Assembly (NCBI GenBank): GCA_027491435.1
Contig: JAOZFG010000004.1
Coordinates: 124,001-188,000, forward strand
Direction: 5' to 3'
Source: Thermoproteota archaeon
GTDB lineage: Archaea; Korarchaeota; Korarchaeia; Korarchaeales; Korarchaeaceae
DNA length: 64,000 nt
A model generated the notes under the pieces. The model did no database searches. It was not told the DNA's origin and was given only the letters and a program-made list of their open reading frames with translations. Below, one piece after another: positions 44,201 through 52,206 of this stretch. The position numbers and the translations under genes were made by a program. Position 1 is the first letter of the stretch. Every line of letters starts with the position of its first letter.

Positions 44201-45061
44201 GACTCCATATACGTTATTCCCTATTACTGAATCATGTAGGAAGTTGTTGCTGGATCCTTGATAAAGGTAAATTCCTATGCTCTCGTTTCCTATCATGTTG
44301 TTGTCCTCTGAGGTGACGTTAACTATCTCGTTGTAATGGGAATCTTGCAAGTATAGGCCGTACCACCCGTTCCACCTCACGTTAGATCCGGAGATGGTGC
44401 TATTCCTGGTGTACTTCAGCAAGATTCCGCCATAGGTGTTATTCCTTGAAGTTAACCCCTCCACCAGGACCTCTTCGCCGTGACTGATCACAAGTCCAAC
44501 TTTGTTCCTGTAAGACTCAGAGTCAGTCAGGTTGGCGTAGATAGAGTTCTCAATGAGTAGGCCGGCGTCATAGTTGTCAAAGGAAGTCACGTTTTCCACA
44601 GTCACGGCCGATGAGGACGCCACATATATCCCATAGAAGTTCTCCTTCGTTATCACGTTCTTTATAACCGTCTCCCTGGTCCTGAACAAGTAAAGGCCCG
44701 CCATCTGGCTGCCAGCTCCCTTCAGAGTCACGTTGTACAGTTCCACGCCTGAAGTCCCGCTTATCTTGAACGTATGCTGGGAGGTGTTCTGAGCCTCTAT
44801 CACCACAGTTTCTGGCCCTCCATACCCGTAAATTTTAAGGGAGCTCTTCCTGATGACAACGTTTTCCACGTAAGTGCCCGGGCATATGATTACCTCATCT
44901 CCTGGGGAGGCGCTGTCTATCGCCAGCTGTATTGAGTCATAAGTGAGGTCCCCGGAGGTGCAAGAGGAGCCTAAAGCGACCACTATCCTCCTTCCGGTGG
45001 CAGAAACGTGAACTATCCCGGGGAGCAACAGTAGGATTATTAAGACCAGTTGCCTCTTCAT
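41291..45061 (-). CDS. Giant surface protein: beta-helix, DUF11 repeats, membrane helix, PIN-like tail
   Basis: 1256 residues. Order: signal peptide (1-22); right-handed parallel beta-helix of NosD type (about 30-440), with many N-N-T/S turns and likely N-glycosylation sites; a beta segment (about 440-540); DUF11/CARDB-like domains at about 540-650, 650-770, 840-950 and 970-1090, each with an LPxGLxY-type strand; and a Gly/Asp/Pro linker near 775-815. A membrane helix (about 1107-1127, WWLILLPLPLLVFLA) and a cytoplasmic domain of about 125 residues follow. That last domain has a PIN-like pattern: VVVLDYESL, SPETFSKVE, DEEVASAIALAESL and AYVTDP. It is probably an S-layer-associated or adhesive protein whose tail carries a nuclease-like fold. 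The nuclease activity is unproven. Confidence 0.8.
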   Translation of the reverse strand: MKRQLVLIILLLLPGIVHVSATGRRIVVALGSSCTSGDLTYDSIQLAIDSASPGDEVIICPGTYVENVVIRKSSLKIYGYGGPETVVIEAQNTSQHTFKISGTSGVELYNVTLKGAGSQMAGLYLFRTRETVIKNVITKENFYGIYVASSSAVTVENVTSFDNYDAGLLIENSIYANLTDSESYRNKVGLVISHGEEVLVEGLTSRNNTYGGILLKYTRNSTISGSNVRWNGWYGLYLQDSHYNEIVNVTSEDNNMIGNESIGIYLYQGSSNNFLHDSVIGNNVYGVVLADYSENNTFEGLKSINNSVAGFYLEWSSGNLINSSTVSGSRYGIYLMDSSRNRVENSNLSFNGWGAIIYGVDGSHNNTFFGCRIHNNTYSGAVVEENSVGNAFSMTEFWDNGLLGIDLGADLVTPNNGTYDEGPNRYVDYPVIEWAVVYGSRMLVKGYVNREGVGNGSSSFNGTVELFISDDDPTGYGEGKSYLGSLKVIEGNFLGWINLPEGTPEEFNLTGTTTTVYGTSEFGPNYPVVRVYTDLSVTKEMSPDEVMTGDLVNVTILVMNNGNGTAYNVTITDELPEGMEYVSGSSKVDGAPVEPSRSDNVLAWHLDVPANSSTVITFRARVTASPGTTLRNVAVLSQDDYNSTDDDSVNVIEEPNLRVTKVASSTSVYVGEKVTFAIRVDNLGHGTVSFNLVDELPSGLRFVKGSLRSTYPLDRLELNGTSIIAEGRISGGSSLRITYVMEAVEEGVHRNVVVLNGTDSTSSTVIVRERPVIPPGGSVGGVTPPCPSMPPGSSGNDDKDDGDDNSPSGGTSYRIKELPIVMVAVSSAGPLPPNSGTGQVVEQPQKLSEKPVARIVLEKFVTPSVASQGDIVTFIIRVKNIGNVQANEVEVIDNLPQGLDYISGTSKVGGVKDEPERSGNVLRWKIPVILPRRAVEISFRAKVEAHSGELRNEVRFKGSMAYAKLKVVSKEEPKKEEVKLPPPPPIADIKLDGQLEGGKVLYTITVTSPTGARTRVVDQLPPYLSYDPSSATVEGSFKEPKRSGNSLEWVVNVPKGGSVKITFSASLSEDFSGDKIVNRAYLPSFGKSDEHVISVKPKERSSYPSSPISLPWWLILLPLPLLVFLAARRKRDKRGVVVLDYESLKAAVVRGMLEALLSDNIIVVSPETFSKVEKDKNLMALLDKYVVSNDIRVRKVPKKSPRVKGIDEEVASAIALAESLKAPAYVTDPKIARDIRKLGFNVKLLRKDVPARLPAT

Positions 45062-45130
45062 ACTTCCTCAGGTAGACATGCTACAACCCCTAATATTGGG
45101 GGTTAGCCGGAAGTAATAGCTCAATAATAG

Positions 45131-47272
45131 GTGAATAGCTTGACCACGCTAATACTAACTGAGAAGCCTAAAGTGGCCAAGAGGATAGCCGGAATACTCT
45201 CCAAGGGTAAGGCCAAACAGCTAAGCTTCGAGGGAGTAAGTTACTACACCTTCGAGCTTGAGGGGGAAAGGTACTTCGTAGTACCTGCGGCTGGCCACTT
45301 GATAGAGCTGGACTTCCCCGAGGGAAAGTGGACATATCCCGTGATAGTCCCACCGGAAAGGCTGGTCATGAAGGTGATCAGGTCGAAGTACAAGTATCTG
45401 AAGGTGATAAAGAAGATAGGAGAGCTATGCGACAGGGTAATAGTTGCCACAGATTTGGACACGGAGGGAAGTTCCATAGCGCTGGAGATAATCAAGTCTC
45501 TGGGATGGGAGGGGAGCAAGGAGATAAGGAGGATGGAATTTTCATCCCTAACACCACAGGAGATCTGGCAATCCTTCAGGAACTTGAAGCCCTTCGACTA
45601 CCCGAGGGCTAACGCAGGGTGGGTCAGGAGGGTAATAGACCTAGAGTGGGGGGCCAACGTCTCCAGGGGGCTGACCTTAAGCGCTAGAAAGAGGGCCAGG
45701 GTCAAGGTCTTAAGCTCCGGAAGGGTACAAGGCCCCTCTCTGGCCCTAATAGTTAGAAGGGAGAGGGAGATAAGGGAGTTCAAACCCAGGAAGTTTTACA
45801 GAGTGGTGGCTAGGTTCAGGGGTAGCAGCGGGGAAATAGAAGCTGAGCTAGTTCCGCCCAGTGGGGATAGGATATGGGACAGGGAGTACGCTGAGAAGGT
45901 ATCAAAGGAGGTCGTGGGCAAGGAGTTCACCGCCAAGGTGACAAGGCAAGTGGTTAGAGTCAGGCCCCCACCCCCTTTCGACGGCACCGACATGCAGGTA
46001 GAGGTTAGCAGGATCACTGGCTTATCCCCAAGGCAGATAGCTGATAGGTCCAAGGGAATAGCTCAGCAACTTTACGAGATGGGCTTCATCAGCTACATAG
46101 GTACGGAGAGCCAGAAGTACCCCAAGACTTGGGGGAAAGAGGACTTCGTTAAAATGGTTCGCCTGATAGGTAAGTTTCCTCCCCTGAAAGAGGAAGCAGA
46201 ATATGTCCTGTCCAACATGAGGGACAGACCCGTAGAGGGGAAGAAGGACGATCCAGCACATCCGGCCATACACGTGGTGGGCGCGCCCTCCGGACTACAG
46301 GATCCACACTTCAAGGTATTCGAGGTAATAGCTAGGAGGAACCTGGCCACCTTGGCACCTGACGCCGTTGTGGAGAAGGCGTCCGTGGAGATCACGAACG
46401 GGCACAGGTTTAGGGTTTCAGGGTCCAGGCTCATAGAGGAGGGCTGGCTCAGGGTATACCCCTACGTTAAGAGGGAGTTCAAGGATGTCAAGGTTAAGGA
46501 CGGGGAGAAGCTCGTCTGCATATCCGCTGAGGTCAAGGAAGGCAAAACACAACCGCCCAAGAGGTACACCCAGACCTCCATAATTAAGGAGATGGAGCGC
46601 CTCAACTTAGGAACTAAGAACACAAGGGTGCAGATTCTCGACATACTTAGGGAGAGGAAGTACATAGAGGGGAGGACGATCAGGCCGACCAAGCTGGGGG
46701 AAACCGTGGTGGAAGTTCTAGAAGAGCACGTACCAGAGTTGACGAGCCCAGAGCTCACCTCAAGGCTTGAACAGGCGATGAGGGAGATAGAGCTGGGCAA
46801 AAGGGATCCTAACGAGTTTGTAGCTCAGACCTTGGATCAGATAAGGGAGATAATGAATAAGTTCAAGGAGAGGGAAGAGGCCATCTCAGAGAAGCTAGCC
46901 GGCGCCTTGTCAGAGTTAAAGAAGGGCGACTCCGTTGGAAAGTGTCCTAAGTGCGGGAGCGACCTAGTGATAAAGGAGAGCAGGTATGGGAGGTTCGTAG
47001 CCTGCTCAGCCTATCCTAAGTGCGACGTAAAGTTCCCGCTCTACCCAGGGGAGAGGGTGCTCAAGTCAAGGTGTGAGTGCGGCCTGCCATTGGTCTCCGG
47101 AAAGGTGAAGACCAGGTCAGGTCAAATAAGGTATAGGAGATGCCTGGGTAACTGTGAGAGGTCTCCTTTAAGGTGCTCTAAATGCGGAGGGGTCATGATT
47201 CCGAAGATGGGCAGGTACGGGCTCTTCCTCAAGTGCACGAAGTGTGGTTCCGTGAACTCGGTAAGCCAATGA
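45131..47272 (+). CDS. topA: DNA topoisomerase I (type IA)
   Basis: 713 residues. The Toprim domain has Glu11 (LTEKP) and the acidic triad in ATDLDTEGSSIA. The catalytic region is GFISYIGTESQKYP with the expected nucleophile Tyr322. The usual Y-P-R-T is Y-I-G-T here, so the conserved Arg is Gly324. Zinc ribbons lie in the C terminus: CPKCGSDL with its partner Cys, CECG and CLGNC, CSKCGG and CTKCGS. It relaxes negatively supercoiled DNA by single-strand passage. The start is a TTG at 45131. It is divergent from the giant surface protein gene and has no operon partner. Confidence 0.92.
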   Translation: MNSLTTLILTEKPKVAKRIAGILSKGKAKQLSFEGVSYYTFELEGERYFVVPAAGHLIELDFPEGKWTYPVIVPPERLVMKVIRSKYKYLKVIKKIGELCDRVIVATDLDTEGSSIALEIIKSLGWEGSKEIRRMEFSSLTPQEIWQSFRNLKPFDYPRANAGWVRRVIDLEWGANVSRGLTLSARKRARVKVLSSGRVQGPSLALIVRREREIREFKPRKFYRVVARFRGSSGEIEAELVPPSGDRIWDREYAEKVSKEVVGKEFTAKVTRQVVRVRPPPPFDGTDMQVEVSRITGLSPRQIADRSKGIAQQLYEMGFISYIGTESQKYPKTWGKEDFVKMVRLIGKFPPLKEEAEYVLSNMRDRPVEGKKDDPAHPAIHVVGAPSGLQDPHFKVFEVIARRNLATLAPDAVVEKASVEITNGHRFRVSGSRLIEEGWLRVYPYVKREFKDVKVKDGEKLVCISAEVKEGKTQPPKRYTQTSIIKEMERLNLGTKNTRVQILDILRERKYIEGRTIRPTKLGETVVEVLEEHVPELTSPELTSRLEQAMREIELGKRDPNEFVAQTLDQIREIMNKFKEREEAISEKLAGALSELKKGDSVGKCPKCGSDLVIKESRYGRFVACSAYPKCDVKFPLYPGERVLKSRCECGLPLVSGKVKTRSGQIRYRRCLGNCERSPLRCSKCGGVMIPKMGRYGLFLKCTKCGSVNSVSQ

Positions 47273-47309
47273 GAATTTATTTTAACGCCATTATTTTTCC
47301 CGTGATAGC

Positions 47310-48263
47310 ATGACCTCGGAACGGCAAGACGAGCTGGTTGTCATAGCTCTGGGAGGGAACGCTTTGCAGAGGTACGGGCAGAGGGGCACCTTTGAGGAGC
47401 AGCTGGAGAACGCTCGAGTTACCGCCAAGCAGATAGTGAGACTCATAAGAAGGGGCTACAGGGTAGTGATAACCCATGGGAACGGTCCTCAAGTGGGGGC
47501 TATCCTGCTACAACAAGAGCTGGCCAGCGAGCAGGTCCCCCCTATGCCCCTCCACGCCTGCGGCGCCATGAGTCAAGGGCTGATAGGCTACATGATACAA
47601 CAATCCCTGATAAACGAGCTCAGGGCTCAAGGGATGGAGGTTCCAGTGGCCACCGTGATAACTCAGGTGCTGGTTAGGGAGGACGACCCCGCCTTCAAAA
47701 ACCCGACGAAGTTCGTGGGTCCCTGGTTCAGTGAGGAGATGGCGAAGAAGAAGATGGCTGAGGGCTGGCTGATGAAGTACGACGTCGGTAAGGGGTGGAG
47801 GAGAGTTGTACCTTCGCCTGACCCGATAGCCCAGGTGGAGGTAGAGGCCATAAGGAGGATGGTAAACTCAGGCATCGTGGTCATAGCATCTGGCGGCGGG
47901 GGAGTACCAGTGGTGGAGAAGATGGGTGAGCTCAGGGGGGTAGACGCCGTGATAGACAAGGACTTAGCCGGAGAGAGGCTAGCCACTCTTTTAGGGGCGA
48001 ACCTCTTCGTGATATTAACTGACGTGGAGAAGGTAGCCCTTAACTACAAGAAGCCTAACGAAGTTTTGCTGGACGTCATGAACGATGAGGAGGCTGAGAG
48101 GTATTACAGGGAGGGGCACTTCCCTCCAGGAAACATGGGGCCCAAGGTTCTAGCGTCAATAAGGTTCGTTAGGAACGGGGGTAGGATGGCGATAATAACA
48201 AAGCTCGACAAACTGCTAGAAGCTTTAGACGGCAAAACTGGGACGAGGATAGTCCCTAAGTAA
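47310..48263 (+). CDS. arcC: Carbamate kinase
   Basis: 317 residues of the amino acid kinase fold. It has the N-terminal [24 protein letters not shown], the middle [14 protein letters not shown], the KPTKFVGP-like [34 protein letters not shown] and a terminal GGRMAIIT. It converts carbamoyl phosphate + ADP to ATP + carbamate + NH3, usually in arginine fermentation. No arginine deiminase or ornithine transcarbamoylase gene is in the window. The 3' end overlaps the small convergent gene by 8 nt. Confidence 0.95.
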   Translation: MTSERQDELVVIALGGNALQRYGQRGTFEEQLENARVTAKQIVRLIRRGYRVVITHGNGPQVGAILLQQELASEQVPPMPLHACGAMSQGLIGYMIQQSLINELRAQGMEVPVATVITQVLVREDDPAFKNPTKFVGPWFSEEMAKKKMAEGWLMKYDVGKGWRRVVPSPDPIAQVEVEAIRRMVNSGIVVIASGGGGVPVVEKMGELRGVDAVIDKDLAGERLATLLGANLFVILTDVEKVALNYKKPNEVLLDVMNDEEAERYYREGHFPPGNMGPKVLASIRFVRNGGRMAIITKLDKLLEALDGKTGTRIVPK

Positions 48264-48522
48264 CGTCTGGCACGTCGTCGGTTATGTCCCTCTCCCTGAG
48301 CTGCCTAATCTTCCAACCCTCTATCTCCGGGAGTATGTAGGGCAGCACCCTGAGCACCAGAGGGGTAGACATTATGGGGAGCCCCAAGAATTCGCCCAAC
48401 AACAAGAGGTTTATGGCATCTTTCCTCTTAACTGCCTCCTCCTTAGTCTGCAGGTAGATGTCGAACAGGAAGAGGCCGAATAAAAACTCCTTGACGGCCT
48501 TCCAGAACTTCTGCCAGTTAAT
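48256..48522 (-). CDS. Conserved-looking small protein, 88 aa, with an ATT start
   Basis: The reading frame has good coding character and ends in a TAG overlapping the carbamate kinase stop. No ATG, GTG or TTG gives a full-length start. The frame is open from an ATT at 48522, placed 4 nt after a perfect GGAGGTGATC and overlapping the TAA of the upstream gene. The protein starts [14 protein letters not shown] and contains a hydrophobic middle ([26 protein letters not shown]) and a basic, then acidic, tail ([14 protein letters not shown]). It may associate with membranes, and I do not recognise the family. An internal in-frame ATG (within GLPIMST) would give only about 40 residues. Confidence 0.72.
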   Translation of the reverse strand: MNWQKFWKAVKEFLFGLFLFDIYLQTKEEAVKRKDAINLLLLGEFLGLPIMSTPLVLRVLPYILPEIEGWKIRQLRERDITDDVPDVT

Positions 48523-48967
48523 GGCAGATCACCTCCACCCTGTCGAATATGTCCATCAAGTCATATTTAGTCTTCCCCTTGAACTCGATTTTTATCGTTC
48601 TATTGGTCACGTTACAGTAGTAGAGAATTACCAAAGCGTCTTTCTTGTCTAGGAAGCCCTTCTTCCCCCTGAAGTACCTGGCCACGTGTCCGCCAACGTA
48701 TGTGGTCCCCTCATCCTCAACCTTTATCCCCGGGGACATGCCCCTCAACCCAGGCCTTATCACAACCTTCATGTCAAGGGCATAGTCCCTGCCTACCAGG
48801 AGGTGGTAGCTCTCCCCATAAGTAACCAGAAAGCTCTTCCTGTCGTAAGAGGTCACGTCGGAGCCGTAAGCGGTAGGGAGAACCCTCACGTCATCCGGCA
48901 CCATAACCTTGAGGAATTCAACAGTACCGACCAGCGAGTTGACGGCCCTGAGGAACACCTCCCTCAT
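48518..48967 (-). CDS. Hypothetical protein, about 149 aa
   Basis: A soluble alpha/beta protein. The N-terminal helix is REVFLRAVNSLVG, then strands rich in Val, Tyr and Asp, and a C terminus with three strands (DALVILYYCNVTNRTIKIEF). Lone Cys occur near the end. The ATG at 48967 is chosen because AAGGTGG lies 5 nt upstream; a GTG at 48976 overlaps that site. It is cotranscribed with the ATT-start gene, whose ribosome site lies in this gene's last codons. I recognise no family. Confidence 0.68.
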   Translation of the reverse strand: MREVFLRAVNSLVGTVEFLKVMVPDDVRVLPTAYGSDVTSYDRKSFLVTYGESYHLLVGRDYALDMKVVIRPGLRGMSPGIKVEDEGTTYVGGHVARYFRGKKGFLDKKDALVILYYCNVTNRTIKIEFKGKTKYDLMDIFDRVEVICH

Positions 48968-49002
48968 AGAAACCACCTTAAGTTACCGGGGCCTCAACCC
49001 AT

Positions 49003-49482
49003 ATGTACGAGTTGGAGATTATAATAGCTCTCTCGGCCGTGCTCACCGGCTGGTACTTTATAGGCCTTAGGATGAACAGGAGGTTAACTGAAAGGGTGTG
49101 GAAGTCAATTTTAGAACAGTTAGAAGACTACACACCCTCGGTTACCGCCAGGGAGTTGGGAACTTCAGGCTTCATAGCGGTGGCCGACTCCCCAAGGGGA
49201 GTGTTCACCAGGATGGAGATGGCCTTCGTCTGCCTTCCCAGAGACATACTCATAAATTATCTGATATCGAAGGCTATAGGGAGAGTAGACCTCTTTTCTC
49301 TCAAGGGAGATGTCAAAAATCCTAAAGATTTAACTGACAAGATAAAGGACCTGGAGGGGCTGGTGCTACGGTACTCGGTCAAGACCGCGAGGCCCCACGT
49401 CACCCTGGTGCTGTCAGCTGAGCAGGTGCTGAAGGGCAACCTCAGGAAAGCTTTAAAGGTCTTAGAAGGCGCTCTAGCCTAG
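49003..49482 (+). CDS. Hypothetical single-pass membrane protein, 159 aa
   Basis: An N-terminal membrane helix (about 4-24, IIIALSAVLTGWYFIGL) is followed by a Met/Arg-rich stop-transfer and a soluble alpha/beta domain of about 130 residues (SGFIAVADSPRGVFTRMEMAF and HVTLVLSAEQVL). It is probably anchored with the domain in the cytoplasm. It is divergent from the gene at 48967. The stop overlaps the convergent Tsr3 gene by 9 nt. No known motif. Confidence 0.65.
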   Translation: MYELEIIIALSAVLTGWYFIGLRMNRRLTERVWKSILEQLEDYTPSVTARELGTSGFIAVADSPRGVFTRMEMAFVCLPRDILINYLISKAIGRVDLFSLKGDVKNPKDLTDKIKDLEGLVLRYSVKTARPHVTLVLSAEQVLKGNLRKALKVLEGALA

Positions 49483-49962
49483 CAACTCCCGCCTGAAGTC
49501 CTCACTTAATCTCCTAACCTCTCCCTCATCCTCGGCCTTGGAGTAAGCTTCAAGCCTCTCCTCGTTTATCCTGTAGAATTCGGGGCCCCACTTAAACGCG
49601 GACAGAACGCGCCAGCCCTCCTCATAGAAGCCAGTGATGAGCAGGGCTGCAGCGATGGCCTCGGCCGTCGACAGGTACTCTGGCAAACCGTAGTTTATCG
49701 GGTTAGCTGCTACAAGGAATGGGAGCCTCCGGGAGGGGGTTCTGGGCCACCTGACCTCATTAATCCTCCTCCAAGAGGCATCTATGGCCAGTATGCCTCT
49801 TTTCCTGATAATTTCTCCGTCTCTGGGGGATATTAGCCTTAAAGAAAGTGGGTTGAGGGTTAAGGGGGAACCCCTCATGAACTTCAGGGCGATCCCCAAC
49901 CTTAAGAGCCTAGCCCCTGTAGCCTTCTTGGGGTCGTCGTGTTTCAACCTTATAACGTAAAT
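49474..49962 (-). CDS. tsr3: Tsr3-type rRNA aminocarboxypropyltransferase
   Basis: About 162 residues with the Tsr3 pattern: an HDDPKKATGARLLRLG start, LNPLSLRLISPRD, ILAIDASWRR, LPFLVAANPINYGLPEYLSTAEA and GFYEEGWRVLSAFKWG. The enzyme transfers the 3-amino-3-carboxypropyl group of SAM to a small-subunit rRNA pseudouridine. The start is unclear. The homologous N terminus begins at VRIYVIRL, where no ATG, GTG or TTG fits. ATT at 49962 and GTT at 49968 are the nearest candidates, while an ATG at 50022 lies inside the preceding gene and adds 18 Ser/Arg-rich residues. I set 49962 tentatively. Confidence 0.88.
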   Translation of the reverse strand: MYVIRLKHDDPKKATGARLLRLGIALKFMRGSPLTLNPLSLRLISPRDGEIIRKRGILAIDASWRRINEVRWPRTPSRRLPFLVAANPINYGLPEYLSTAEAIAAALLITGFYEEGWRVLSAFKWGPEFYRINEERLEAYSKAEDEGEVRRLSEDFRRELLG

Positions 49963-49969
49963 CCTAACT

Positions 49970-50212
49970 TCACTTGAGCTTCTCGAGTACGATGAAGGTG
50001 ACCGTGTTTTCAACTCCCTCAATTCCCCTCAGGTCCTCAATAACCCTGGCAAGCTCGTAGGTATTGGAGGCCTCAACCCTTAGCAGGAAGTCAAACTCCC
50101 CGGTGACGTAGAAGACTTCCTTTATCCTCTCGTGGTCGGGTAGGGCATTTTTAAGGTTTGTGGTGCTAGCAGGCCTGACGCTCACGGCAATAAATGCCTC
50201 CACCACGTTCAC
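49970..50212 (-). CDS. Stand-alone Lrp/AsnC ligand-binding (RAM) domain
   Basis: 80 residues comprising only the effector-binding alpha/beta domain of Lrp/AsnC regulators (AFIAVSVRPA at the start, VFYVTGEFDFLLRVEA, then IEDLRGIEGVENTVTFIVLEK). There is no helix-turn-helix. Such proteins bind amino acids and can modulate full-length Lrp partners; none is in the window. The tsr3 gene begins at or before its stop. Confidence 0.88.
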   Translation of the reverse strand: MNVVEAFIAVSVRPASTTNLKNALPDHERIKEVFYVTGEFDFLLRVEASNTYELARVIEDLRGIEGVENTVTFIVLEKLK

Positions 50213-50253
50213 CCCCGCTCTCTTCTGATAGTGATCAGGAGTCCCATTTAAAC

Positions 50254-50628
50254 TTACTTTTGAACCTCCGTCGCTTGCAACCTCTTTATCTCAGAGATAA
50301 CCTCTTTCATATCTAATACCGGCCCCCTGAACACCCTGTCTCCCACTATTATAGAGACGCCCTTGTTGAGCCTGTACCTCAGCGCCAGCAGCACGCCCCT
50401 GAGTGAGTCCAGCCCCACCACCTCGAGCTTTATTGAACTGCCAAACTCGCTTAAATCCCTGTAAATTCTAAGGAGAAGTTTGTAATTCTCGATCATCCAA
50501 TCAGGGTATTCGGACAGCTGCCTTCTCTTCTCCTCCGTCAGGCTTGAAGCGTAATCGTACGTGCAGCAAGAGGCGACCATCGAGTAAAGAGTTGGGAAAA
50601 TGCCTACCACAGTAACCCTGACTGGCAC
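50254..50628 (-). CDS. Small CC-motif protein, possibly thioredoxin-like
   Basis: About 124 residues. An N-terminal strand (VRVTVVGIF) leads to a Cys-Cys pair (ASCCTYDY), a helix, a strand ending in VVGLDS and a helix of basic character. A strand pair with a G-D/R turn (VSIIVGDRVFRGP) comes near the end. The order is compatible with a thioredoxin-like fold, but the family is not certain. GTG at 50628 follows GGGAGGTG with 6 nt spacing; a GTG at 50637 is inside that site. Confidence 0.5.
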   Translation of the reverse strand: MPVRVTVVGIFPTLYSMVASCCTYDYASSLTEEKRRQLSEYPDWMIENYKLLLRIYRDLSEFGSSIKLEVVGLDSLRGVLLALRYRLNKGVSIIVGDRVFRGPVLDMKEVISEIKRLQATEVQK

Positions 50629-50663
50629 ACAAATCACCTCCCACTGTATCCCTTTTCATTATT

Positions 50664-51662
50664 TTATTCCTCTGAACCCAGCAATGTGGCGTAGGGGTCT
50701 GTTATCTCATTAGGGGGCTCGAAGACCTCGCCTCCCTTTAGCAGGTATCTGCCCTCCCTCACAATCTCGCCTATCACTGAGGCGTTGTACCCGTGGTACC
50801 TGAGGTTCTCAATTATGAACCTAATCGGCCTATGCCTGCTAACTATGACGATTAAGAGCCCTGAGCTGGAGGAAGCTAGGGGGTCAAACCTGTACTCCCT
50901 AGACAGGAGCTCGAGCTCCCGGGGGTACTCCACCCTGTCCACCCACACCCTGTAACCCAGACCGGTGGCACCCCTTATGTCCTCTAAGACCCTTAAAAGC
51001 CCGCCTTCAGCCCCGTCTTTTACGAATGACGGATCTACCATTGAGTAAACCAAGAAAGCCTTGTCTATAGCCGTTAGCATCCATCTAGCCCTCATCCACG
51101 GGGATGGGTCCACGCCCAACTTCTCTAGCATATCCGGCTTGAAGTTAGCGACCCCGTATAGGAGCTCGGCCCCCACGTATCCTACTTGTAGGATCAGGTC
51201 CCCCACCCTGACGTCCTCCGGGGACACGTAGTGTCTAGTCTTGCCCACCAGTGTGACGACTACCACGGGCTCCTTAATCGATTCATACCTGCCGGTGTGA
51301 CCCGTCACGACAGATGTGTTGTAGAGGAAGGACTGCTCGTGCAGGCCTCTAGCTATGGAGAGGGCCACCTCGTCCCCGGCCTCGGGAGGCAAGAGTATGG
51401 TGCTGGTCAGAAGGTAAGGGACTGCGCCAGACGAGGCGATGTCGGAGGCGGGGAAGTGAAAGGCGAAGAAACCCAGATCCCTGACTGGAACCCCAAGAGA
51501 GGGATCGCAGGCGTAAACCCTGTACTCCTTTCCCTCCTTAACGACGCCAACGTCCGTGTAAGGATTAGGAGGCACCAAGACCTCATCCCTAGGGTACCCG
51601 CTGTACTCAACTATGCCCTCAAGTAGCTTCCTGTCAGCCTTCCCCAGCTTAGGCATCGGCAA
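50664..51662 (-). CDS. AIR synthase-related protein (PurM/HypE-like)
   Basis: 332 residues with the two-domain PurM fold. The acidic ATP region (ACDPSLGVPV, FPASDIASSGAVPYLL) and a TGHTGRYE stretch correspond to the D-x-x-A-x-G-A and G-G-H-T-E regions of HypE/ThiL/PurM. The C-terminal domain has DPLASSSSGLLIVIV. The substrate is not known; archaeal HypE-like AIR synthase-related proteins are often of unknown function. It overlaps the upstream gene by 14 nt. TTG at 51662 and ATG at 51656 are both behind AAAGGTAG. Confidence 0.8.
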   Translation of the reverse strand: MPMPKLGKADRKLLEGIVEYSGYPRDEVLVPPNPYTDVGVVKEGKEYRVYACDPSLGVPVRDLGFFAFHFPASDIASSGAVPYLLTSTILLPPEAGDEVALSIARGLHEQSFLYNTSVVTGHTGRYESIKEPVVVVTLVGKTRHYVSPEDVRVGDLILQVGYVGAELLYGVANFKPDMLEKLGVDPSPWMRARWMLTAIDKAFLVYSMVDPSFVKDGAEGGLLRVLEDIRGATGLGYRVWVDRVEYPRELELLSREYRFDPLASSSSGLLIVIVSRHRPIRFIIENLRYHGYNASVIGEIVREGRYLLKGGEVFEPPNEITDPYATLLGSEE

Positions 51663-52206
51663 CTACCTTTAGGCACAAATCCACATAAGCTTTATACCTA
51701 AGCGGGGGAAGTATTGCCACTCCCGGAGATACAGAGGACATCGGCGAGAATATTGCCAGTTTGGAAGTCTCCAGCTCAGCTTCAACGAATTCAACGATCC
51801 AATCGCCACTCTTCAACTCCTCCATAATCCTTCTTATGGCTCTCTCAACTGAAGCGCTGTCCAACAAAATCCTAACCTTCATGCCCAAGGGCGTGATCGA
51901 GACGGACTGCACAAAGTCCCCCCTACTGGCAGCGATTTCCTCAACCTTTCCTAGCCTGTCCTCACTGATCTCCAGTACAGCTTCTATGGCCCCTATGTAG
52001 TGCTCCGACTCGACGAACTCCACTATCCTGCCATATCTCTCATAAGACTTCCTGGCATCATTCAGCAGGGTTTTCATCCTGCTCTCGACGTAATGAGGGT
52101 CGATTACGACGGTTATTCTAGCAGCCTGAAAGTTGACGTCTACCTCTATTATCTCATCCCTCTCAGCGAGGGATTTAGCGACCTCCGCAATTTTCAACGG
52201 GTTCAT
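51649..52206 (-). CDS. Hypothetical protein with an internal duplication, 185 aa
   Basis: Two related segments are visible: about 30-69 (ITVVIDPHYVESRMK ending IVEFVESE) and about 109-144 (VRILLDSASVERAIRR ending IVEFVEAE). Each is a strand, a helix and a strand. The C terminus is a hydrophobic coil. The two copies suggest a tandem alpha/beta domain. No enzyme motif is visible. Its ATG overlaps the stop of the gene upstream by 4 nt. Confidence 0.6.
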   Translation of the reverse strand: MNPLKIAEVAKSLAERDEIIEVDVNFQAARITVVIDPHYVESRMKTLLNDARKSYERYGRIVEFVESEHYIGAIEAVLEISEDRLGKVEEIAASRGDFVQSVSITPLGMKVRILLDSASVERAIRRIMEELKSGDWIVEFVEAELETSKLAIFSPMSSVSPGVAILPPLRYKAYVDLCLKVVADA

